Positions 1 through 4,560 of a stretch of 5,106 nt of DNA are shown here, one piece after another. The stretch spans positions 1 through 5,106 of the forward strand of contig VFLF01000466.1 of assembly GCA_009885185.1 (NCBI GenBank), written 5' to 3'. The position numbers and the translations under genes were made by a program. How positions within the stretch are numbered: the first letter of the stretch is position 1; each line of letters begins with the position of its first letter. Source of the stretch: Nitrosomonadales bacterium. GTDB lineage: Bacteria > Pseudomonadota > Gammaproteobacteria > Burkholderiales > SG8-41. The notes under the pieces are model-generated. The model saw only the letters and a program-made list of their open reading frames with translations. It was not told the DNA's origin and did no database searches.

Positions 1-1294
1 CCTTGGCGCCAACGGACGTTCCCGCGCCCGGCCCCAGAATCGCGGTGCCCACCGCCGCACCGGCAAGCGCTGCGCCCGTGGGCAGTACCATGGGCGAATC
101 CAGCGTGCCGCTAACGTTCAACGGAACGGTCGCCGCGGTTACAGAACCGGCGTTAACTTGCGCATTGAGCCGCCCGGACAACGACTTGTCCGCACCGATA
201 GCCACGTTGCCGTCCGCAGCCAATGATCCCGATGCCACTTTGAGATTGCTGAAGCGCTGCACACCACGTTCCATCACCAGATGCCCTGACAGTTGATCGA
301 AACGCGTCTCCCCGCTCGAATCCTTGGTCAGCAGACTGGTAGCGGCTTTGCGGATATCCACACCGCGCAGCACGCCGTTATGTATCTGGAACGGCGTTTC
401 CACACGCAGCGCGGCACCCAGTTGCGCGAACGAGTTGGTGTTGGCACTAATCACCGGCTTGGCAGCGAGACGTCCACTAATACGCGCGTTCGGCGAGAAC
501 AACGCCGCCAGTGCATCCACATCCAGTTGATTCACATCAAAGTTGCCGCGCAGTTGCACACCCTTGGCCCACGCCAGCGTGCTGTTGCCACTCACCGTCC
601 CGCCATACAGGCGCGCCACCGCGCTGCTAGTTTTAAAGTCCGTGGCCGTCGCGATGCCCTTGATGGTCAGCTCGTCGAACAGCACCGGCGGCCCCAGCGG
701 CAGCCGCCACGACTTGGCAAGAATCTCTATCGCGTGACGCCCGCCGTCGAGCTTGATGTTTGCGGTGAGCTTGCCGTCCTTGGTGGTCACCACAACCTGT
801 TCCGGCTCGCTGCGTTCGTTCATGGCGACCGCGGTGTCGAACGGACCAAACGCGTTCTTGCCCAACAGCAGCATGGCATCCTCCACCTTCACGCGCCCCA
901 CGCGCACCGCCGCTGGACGCGGCGGCGCCTTGGGATCGGTTTTGCCCAACACCGCAAGCTTGTCGAGACCGCTTTGCGTGAGTTGCACGCCGCTCAACTC
1001 CACGTAGCGAATCACCTTGGTCTCGCCCAGCAGCGACCACACATCCGGCGCAATCACCAGCTTCGCGACTTTCACATCGCCCGTCTTGCCGATATGGATG
1101 CCATCGGCGGTCACGTGCGGCGTGGGTAAGGCAAACGCGCGCAGCCGCGCGATGGTCACCGGCTCCTTCAACCTTGCGGACAACTCCTGCTCGATGCGCG
1201 GCCGGTAATCATCGACCGACATCACCAGCGGCAGCGCCGCCAAAACCGCCAGCAGCAGCGCGACACCTATCCCGATGCGCTTAACCCATTTCAT
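1..1294 (-). CDS. AsmA-family inner-membrane-anchored periplasmic protein, C-terminus cut by the window edge
   Basis: The reading frame is open from ATG at 1294-1292 leftwards to the window edge, giving 431 residues with no stop or frameshift. Residues 1-6 are basic (MKWVKR), and about 7-26 form one hydrophobic segment that fits an uncleaved signal anchor, leaving the rest in the periplasm. The stretch after the anchor (DDYRPRIEQELSARLKEPVT, residues 28-47) is the usual AsmA N-terminal pattern. Later parts are repetitive beta-type sequence, including LYGGTVSG (229-236) and an AsmA-like C-terminal region around 285-400 (RFDQLSGHLVMERGVQRFSN, 331-350). The visible end is glycine/alanine-rich (407-430), resembling a glycine zipper. 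AsmA/YhdP/TamB-type proteins are known to affect outer-membrane assembly or lipid transport; which subgroup this belongs to cannot be decided. The start is supported by its position just before the anchor and a weak GGGG ribosome-binding site at 1300-1303. The gene is divergent from the tRNA gene. The C-terminal end is not visible. Confidence 0.9.
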   Translation of the reverse strand, partial: MKWVKRIGIGVALLLAVLAALPLVMSVDDYRPRIEQELSARLKEPVTIARLRAFALPTPHVTADGIHIGKTGDVKVAKLVIAPDVWSLLGETKVIRYVELSGVQLTQSGLDKLAVLGKTDPKAPPRPAAVRVGRVKVEDAMLLLGKNAFGPFDTAVAMNERSEPEQVVVTTKDGKLTANIKLDGGRHAIEILAKSWRLPLGPPVLFDELTIKGIATATDFKTSSAVARLYGGTVSGNSTLAWAKGVQLRGNFDVNQLDVDALAALFSPNARISGRLAAKPVISANTNSFAQLGAALRVETPFQIHNGVLRGVDIRKAATSLLTKDSSGETRFDQLSGHLVMERGVQRFSNLKVASGSLAADGNVAIGADKSLSGRLNAQVNAGSVTAATVPLNVSGTLDSPMVLPTGAALAGAAVGTAILGPGAGTSVGAK

Positions 1295-1299
1295 GGCAA

Positions 1300-1303
1300 C
1301 CCC
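1300..1303 (-). promoter_or_regulatory. Weak ribosome-binding site of the AsmA-family gene
   Basis: On the minus strand GGGG lies five bases before the ATG. It is a poor Shine-Dalgarno match, but no better one lies upstream, and the start is otherwise fixed by the signal anchor that follows. Confidence 0.4.
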
Positions 1304-1304
1304 A

Positions 1305-1323
1305 GAGTAACTACGTGAGTAAC
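1305..1323. repeat. Tandem direct repeat GAGTAAC, 12-bp period, between divergent genes
   Basis: GAGTAAC occurs at 1305-1311 and again at 1317-1323, separated by TACGT. On the minus strand it reads GTTACTC-N5-GTTACTC and lies 11 to 29 bases upstream of the AsmA-family start codon. The 12-bp period is close to one helical turn, so both copies would face the same side of the DNA, as in some dimeric operators. No regulator family is recognised, and two copies of a 7-mer in a short region could be chance. Confidence 0.35.
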
Positions 1324-1324
1324 A

Positions 1325-1359
1325 TTGACCGAACCCGGCCAAATGACTAAAATGCGCGC
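1325..1359 (+). promoter_or_regulatory. Sigma70-type promoter of tRNA-Asn with GC-rich discriminator
   Basis: A -35 box TTGACC (1325-1330, five of six consensus bases) and a -10 box TAAAAT (1348-1353, five of six) are separated by exactly 17 bp. The -10 is followed directly by GCGCGC (1354-1359). A GC-rich discriminator is the known hallmark of stable-RNA promoters that are inhibited by ppGpp/DksA. Transcription would begin near 1360, about 24 bases before the mature tRNA 5' end, which would leave a short leader for RNase P. Stringent control is inferred from the discriminator. Confidence 0.85.
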
Positions 1360-1383
1360 AGTTTTCAGTAGTTTACCGAATAT

Positions 1384-1459
1384 TCCCCGATAGCTCAGTT
1401 GGTAGAGCGCACGACTGTTAATCGTAAGGTCCCTGGTTCGAGCCCAGGTCGGGGAGCCA
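1384..1459 (+). tRNA. tRNA-Asn (anticodon GTT), CCA encoded
   Basis: This is a complete 76-base cloverleaf. The acceptor stem is TCCCCGA (1384-1390) with TCGGGGA (1449-1455), all seven pairs Watson-Crick. The D stem is GCTC/GAGC (1393-1396, 1405-1408). The anticodon loop CTGTTAA (1415-1421) carries anticodon GTT at 1417-1419. The T arm is CCTGG-TTCGAGC-CCAGG (1432-1448). The discriminator is G (1456), followed by an encoded CCA (1457-1459). It delivers asparagine to AAC/AAU codons. One oddity is that the first pair of the anticodon stem would be C1410 with A1426, a mismatch; the other four pairs are sound. No integrase or partial copy of the tRNA 3' end is seen nearby, so there is no sign that it serves as an integration site in this window. 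Confidence 0.98.
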
Positions 1460-1488
1460 CTCATCCTTCTTTAATCTGAACTGTTGCA

Positions 1489-1516
1489 GTCGCCATGGTC
1501 ATTTGCCTATGGCGGC
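1489..1516 (+). other. Possible RNA hairpin downstream of tRNA-Asn
   Basis: GTCGCCAT (1489-1496) can pair with ATGGCGGC (1509-1516), eight pairs with one G-T wobble, closing a 12-base loop. No run of T follows, so it is not a standard intrinsic terminator. It might be part of the tRNA 3' trailer or of the leader of the following small gene. The T-rich stretch just after the tRNA (1461-1473) has no hairpin of its own. Confidence 0.35.
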
Positions 1517-1540
1517 AGTTCCAGCTACCATTTGCCTCGC

Positions 1541-1560
1541 GTGTCTTTGTCAAAAGACGC
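1541..1560 (+). other. Small hairpin in the leader of the 77-residue protein gene
   Basis: GTGTCTTT (1541-1548) can pair with AAAGACGC (1553-1560) around the loop GTCA, with one T-G wobble. It is followed by a run of six A (1561-1566), not T, so it would not terminate plus-strand transcription. It ends about 20 bases before the ribosome-binding site and could affect mRNA stability or translation. This is a weak structure of uncertain meaning. Confidence 0.3.
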
Positions 1561-1591
1561 AAAAAACCAAACACCGGGAACGAGGTAGATC

Positions 1592-1825
1592 ATGGCCGAA
1601 GAAGGAAAAACCAAAGTCGTCATTCTGACCCGCAGCTACCGTATCAAGGGATTTATCCACCTTCTACCGGGTGCTCGCGTGACTGATTACCTTGTTGACT
1701 CCAAGGATTTTCTTGCGGTAACTGACGCTGAAATCTGGGAAATGGGCGGACGCCAGGTACTCGCAGCTCCGTTCATCAACATCAGCCGCGATCATATCGA
1801 GATTGTGACGCCGGAAAACAATTAG
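1592..1825 (+). CDS. Uncharacterised 77-residue small protein (possibly DUF6812-like)
   Basis: The ATG is preceded by GAGG (1582-1585) with a six-base spacer, which is a good ribosome-binding site and fixes the start. The protein is a short soluble chain without a signal peptide, membrane helix or cysteines. It opens with a charged MAEEGKTK, followed by alternating hydrophobic segments (VVILT, residues 9-13; IKGFIHLL, 18-25; FLAVTDAEIW, 40-49; HIEIVTP, 68-74) that suggest a small all-beta fold. The pattern YRIKG...DYL...FLAVTDAE resembles, from memory, small bacterial proteins grouped as DUF6812, whose function is unknown; this assignment is tentative. It lies 132 bases after tRNA-Asn and could be read from the tRNA promoter or from a promoter I cannot identify. 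An 81-base gap separates it from the cyclase gene, and I see no convincing terminator there. Confidence 0.75.
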   Translation: MAEEGKTKVVILTRSYRIKGFIHLLPGARVTDYLVDSKDFLAVTDAEIWEMGGRQVLAAPFINISRDHIEIVTPENN

Positions 1826-1894
1826 TCGGTCGATTGATCCCGTGCCTGATAACCGCTACCACCCGTAACCTGTCCGCCGATAACGCGGAAACAT

Positions 1895-1909
1895 TAAAAT
1901 AGCGGCGTG
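1895..1909 (+). promoter_or_regulatory. Candidate -10 box placing transcription start at the cyclase GTG (leaderless start)
   Basis: TAAAAT (1895-1900) is followed by six bases and then the GTG at 1907, so the expected first transcribed base falls on or next to the start codon. No Shine-Dalgarno motif is present in the preceding 20 bases. The -35 is weak: CTGTCC at 1870-1875 with a 19-bp spacer, or TGTCCG at 1871-1876 with 18 bp. The promoter is therefore plausible but not strong. Confidence 0.4.
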
Positions 1910-3832
1910 AATACGTCCGCTCTTTTCATACCGAAACCCGCGCACCATTCGTGGCGCTTGCTGCTCGCAATTGCCGCCATCGCATTTGTCGTTGCCGAGG
2001 GTACGTACCATATCGGGGCCGTGGCGGCACTCGATGAAGTGTATTCCGATCTTTGGCACCGACTCGCCGGCAAGCGTTACGAGCCCGCGCACGTGGCGCT
2101 GGTCGAGGTGGATGAAGTCTCTCTGTCGAAAAACGAAGACCCGCTAGCTTTTTGGGCGCCCGCGCACGCGCGCGCGCTGGCCACGCTGCGCGAGGCTGGT
2201 GTCAAGTTGGTTGGCGTGGATTTTTTGTTTTCGATCACGCCGGAAACCTGGTTGCAAAAATACAAGCTGTCCAATGCCGAGGGACTCAAAAATTACGATC
2301 TGTCTTTCCGGCAGGAGTTGAACGCGGGAAAAACCGTGCTGGTGGGCGCGGTGAGCCACGGTGAAAAAGGACAAAACGACAATTTTCTTTTGCCACATAC
2401 GGAATACCTGCTGTCGCTGCCCAATACCGACATCACGTCTTACATCGGCCTCGCCGATTTGGTGGTGGACAACGACGGCACGACGCGCCACTACGCCATC
2501 GCGCCCAAACTCAAACTCGACGCGGATACTGCCAAGGGCGCTCCGCGCCTCACGCTGGCCGCGCTGCTCGCTGCACATGCAACCCGTCAGCCCGCGACGG
2601 CCAGCGAGTGGCAATTCGCGGGGCGCCGCATGGATACCAACAGCGTGAACGCCATCAGCTACGCCGGCCCCCCAGGCACCATCCCGCGAATTTCGTTTCA
2701 CAAGCTGCTGGAGGACAACGCGGCGCGAACTCCGGAGATCGCGGCGCTGCGCGGCAAGGTTATCATCATCGGCGGCAACTACGAAGGTATGAACGATCTG
2801 CACGGCACGCCGTACAGCAACGGCAAGTTCGCGCGCCAGAAATCCTTCATGACCGGTCCCGAGATACAGGCCAACGTGGTGGAGACGCTGCTGTCCGGGC
2901 GCGCCACCACGCCCGCGCCGGATGCCCTGCGCTGGATTATCGCAGCCCTCGTGCTGCTCAGCGCCATCGCCATCATGCTGCGCGCCAGACCGCTGCTCGG
3001 TCTGGCGGCAACGGGTGCGGGCGCCCTGCTCGCGCTGTGCATCGGCTACGCCGCGTTTCACCAATTCTGGCTATTTCCAGCGGCGCATATGCAACTGGGG
3101 CTTGCCACAGGATTCCTGATGGTGCTGGGTCTGCGCTTGTCGCGCGAGGAGCGCGACAAGGCGCGCATCCGCAGCATGTTCCAGGGGTATGTGTCCGACG
3201 ACGTGGTCAATATGCTGCTCGACAGCGGCAAACCCCTCGATATGGGCGGCCAGACCATGAACATCAGCGTGCTGTTTTCCGACATACGCAATTTCACCAC
3301 CATCACCGAGAAACTCTCCGCTCACGAAACCGTCGAATTTCTGAATGTCTACTTTTCGCGAGTCATCGACGTTATACGGGCTGAAGGCGGCAGAATTGAC
3401 AAGTTCATCGGCGATGCGGTGATGGCGGAATTCGGCGTGCCCTATCCCTTTCCCGACCACGCCGCGCGCGCGCTGCGGGCCGCCGCGGGCATGCGGCGGG
3501 TTGCCGAGGATTTCAAGGGCTGGATGAACGAGCGATTTCCGGACAGGGGCATCCCGGAATTCGGCATTGGCATAGGCATCCACTCCGGCAACGCTGTCGT
3601 CGGCAACATCGGATCGGAATCACGCAAGGAATTTACCGCAATTGGTGACACAGTTAACATTGCAAGCCGCCTGGAGGGAGAGACAAAGAACCTCAGTTGC
3701 GTTATCGTAGTCAGTGCGCAGACAGTGCATGCGGCGGGCGACATGGTAGTGACCGGACGCCACGAAATGCTCAAGGTCAAGGGCCGGGAGGAACCGGTGG
3801 AAGTTTATGAAATTGTGGATATCAAGGCATAG
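1907..3832 (+). CDS. CHASE2-domain membrane adenylate cyclase (class III)
   Basis: This 641-residue protein is predicted to convert ATP to cAMP in response to an extracytoplasmic signal. After a short cytoplasmic tail there is a membrane helix (about 17-35). A periplasmic CHASE2 domain (about 40-335) follows, with the typical segments VALVEVDEVSL (63-73), GVDFLF (103-108), GKVIIIGG (283-290), DLHGTP (297-302) and GPEIQAN (317-323). Three membrane helices (about 343-358, 363-384 and 393-411) lead to the cytoplasmic linker FQGYVSDDVV and the cyclase domain (about 450-630). The catalytic set looks complete: metal-binding Asp459 (FSDIRNFT) and Asp503 (FIGDAVMAEFG), base-selecting Lys499 and Thr577, and transition-state Asn584 and Arg588 (GDTVNIASRLE). 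Lys plus Thr is the class IIIb adenylate cyclase signature, so cAMP rather than cGMP is expected. The start is GTG; an in-frame TAA at 1895-1897 rules out an upstream start, and a later start would cut into the first helix. The stop overlaps the ribosome-binding site of the next gene. Confidence 0.95.
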   Translation: MNTSALFIPKPAHHSWRLLLAIAAIAFVVAEGTYHIGAVAALDEVYSDLWHRLAGKRYEPAHVALVEVDEVSLSKNEDPLAFWAPAHARALATLREAGVKLVGVDFLFSITPETWLQKYKLSNAEGLKNYDLSFRQELNAGKTVLVGAVSHGEKGQNDNFLLPHTEYLLSLPNTDITSYIGLADLVVDNDGTTRHYAIAPKLKLDADTAKGAPRLTLAALLAAHATRQPATASEWQFAGRRMDTNSVNAISYAGPPGTIPRISFHKLLEDNAARTPEIAALRGKVIIIGGNYEGMNDLHGTPYSNGKFARQKSFMTGPEIQANVVETLLSGRATTPAPDALRWIIAALVLLSAIAIMLRARPLLGLAATGAGALLALCIGYAAFHQFWLFPAAHMQLGLATGFLMVLGLRLSREERDKARIRSMFQGYVSDDVVNMLLDSGKPLDMGGQTMNISVLFSDIRNFTTITEKLSAHETVEFLNVYFSRVIDVIRAEGGRIDKFIGDAVMAEFGVPYPFPDHAARALRAAAGMRRVAEDFKGWMNERFPDRGIPEFGIGIGIHSGNAVVGNIGSESRKEFTAIGDTVNIASRLEGETKNLSCVIVVSAQTVHAAGDMVVTGRHEMLKVKGREEPVEVYEIVDIKA

Positions 3833-3835
3833 GAG
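3831..3835 (+). promoter_or_regulatory. Ribosome-binding site overlapping the cyclase stop codon
   Basis: AGGAG at 3831-3835 shares two bases with the TAG stop at 3830-3832 and lies nine bases before the ATG of the FecR-like gene. This arrangement favours translational coupling of the two proteins. Confidence 0.8.
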
Positions 3836-3844
3836 ATAGTCAAC

Positions 3845-4453
3845 ATGCAAACCCCTCGGATCATTTTAGCGGCGATCCTTCTCGCGAGCGCTGGCGCATG
3901 GGCCGATGTCGCTATGCTCACGCAGGTCAGCGGCGATGTGTCCATCGTGGCCGAAGGCGCCAAGCGTGCGGCGGTGCCGTTTCTCAAGCTCGCCACCGGC
4001 GACAGACTCGTCATCGCCAACGGCGCGCGCGTGCAGATGGTGTATTTCGGCAATGGCCGCCAAGAAGTATGGAAAGGCGGCGCGCAAATTGATGTGGGCG
4101 GACTCGAAAGCAAGGGCAATGGCAAACCCGAAGTCACGCAATTACCAACGCTCGTGGTGAACCAGCTTGCGAAAACGCCCGCCGCCGGCCAGCAAGGCAA
4201 GACCGGCATGATACGCACCCGCAATCTGCCGAATCCAGACGCAGCCGAACATCTGGAAAAGCAATACAAGGAACTCAAGGCCGGCTCGTCCGCCGAAGAC
4301 ACCACGCCGGAGATTTTTCTGCTTTCCGGACTGGTCGAACAAAAGAATTTCACCCGCGCACGGGAATTACTCGCCAGTCTCGGCGGCAAACCCGGCTATC
4401 AACCCGTGGTGGAGCACTTCACGCCCATCGTCAACGCCGGCGCGCCAAAGTAA
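3845..4453 (+). CDS. Secreted FecR-like domain protein paired with the cyclase
   Basis: This 202-residue protein begins with a Sec signal peptide (MQTPRIILAAILLASAGAWA, cleavage expected after Ala20). Residues about 21-86 follow the FecR-like beta-domain pattern: VAMLTQVSGDVSIV, then FLKLATGDRLVIANGARVQM (46-65), then YFGNGRQEVWKGGAQIDVG (67-85). A linker (about 87-130) leads to a helical part (133-180, AAEHLEKQYKELK and ARELLASLGG) that could be a helical hairpin but does not show clear tetratricopeptide repeats. No C-terminal membrane helix, lipobox or cysteine is present, so it should be a soluble periplasmic protein. It lies 12 bp after the cyclase and ends before a strong terminator, so the two genes form an operon. 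True FecR proteins relay TonB-receptor signals to sigma factors; none of those partners is visible here, so a role as periplasmic partner or ligand-binding regulator of the CHASE2 sensor is only an inference. Confidence 0.72.
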   Translation: MQTPRIILAAILLASAGAWADVAMLTQVSGDVSIVAEGAKRAAVPFLKLATGDRLVIANGARVQMVYFGNGRQEVWKGGAQIDVGGLESKGNGKPEVTQLPTLVVNQLAKTPAAGQQGKTGMIRTRNLPNPDAAEHLEKQYKELKAGSSAEDTTPEIFLLSGLVEQKNFTRARELLASLGGKPGYQPVVEHFTPIVNAGAPK

Positions 4454-4487
4454 CGTTGCACCAGCACGCGATAGCAGCAAAGCCAAG

Positions 4488-4523
4488 CGGCCATTCGTCC
4501 CGCAAGGGGTGAATGGCCGTTTT
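4488..4523 (+). terminator. Rho-independent terminator of the cyclase/FecR-like operon
   Basis: CGGCCATTC (4488-4496) pairs perfectly with GAATGGCCG (4511-4519). The stem continues inwards through two G-T wobbles and three C-G pairs (4499-4501 with 4506-4508), giving 14 pairs closed by the GNRA-type tetraloop GCAA (4502-4505). TTTT follows at 4520-4523. It lies 34 bases after the FecR-like stop codon. In the minus direction the bases after the stem are only moderately T-rich (CTTGGCTTT), so it might also stop the converging gene, but less efficiently. Confidence 0.92.
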
Positions 4524-4529
4524 ACCGCA

Positions 4530-4560
4530 ACTACTTGTTTTTATTTAGTTTTTATGTAGT
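4530..4560. other. AT-rich tract between convergent genes with a short duplication
   Basis: GTTTTTAT occurs twice (4537-4544 and 4548-4555), 11 bp apart, inside a T-rich tract bounded by the inverted pair ACTAC (4530-4534) and GTAGT (4556-4560). The right side overlaps the last codons of the COG0523-family gene. It may help transcription end in the plus direction, but the five-base stem with a 21-base loop is too weak to call a second terminator. Confidence 0.3.

Noticed and set aside
293..1129. Long plus-strand open frame of 278 codons opposite the AsmA-family gene
   Set aside because: Its product is rich in Arg, His and Gln with no domain or membrane pattern, which is typical of an antisense shadow of GC-rich coding DNA. 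The minus-strand frame is continuous and shows clear AsmA-family features.
1384..1459. tRNA-Asn as an integration site for a mobile element
   Set aside because: No integrase gene and no repeat of the tRNA 3' end were found in the window, and the flanking genes look chromosomal.
1541..1566. Hairpin plus homopolymer run as an intrinsic terminator
   Set aside because: The run after the stem is A on the plus strand. For minus-strand transcription the T run would come before the stem, so it fits neither direction.
1495..1686. A 63-codon plus-strand frame starting before the 77-residue gene
   Set aside because: It lacks a ribosome-binding site, begins inside a hairpin, and overlaps the better-supported gene in another frame.
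2144..3064. Minus-strand open frame of 306 codons inside the cyclase gene
   Set aside because: It lies fully opposite the CHASE2 domain and membrane helices of a well-supported gene, has a low-complexity Arg/Gln-rich product and no ribosome-binding site that I can see.
2608..3384. Plus-strand open frame of 258 codons in another frame of the cyclase gene
   Set aside because: It overlaps conserved CHASE2 and cyclase sequence, and the product is Arg/Ala/His-rich without recognisable motifs.
3805..4389. Minus-strand open frame of 194 codons opposite the FecR-like gene
   Set aside because: The plus frame has a signal peptide, ribosome-binding site and FecR-like pattern. The minus frame product is Ser/Pro/Ala-rich with no coherent structure.
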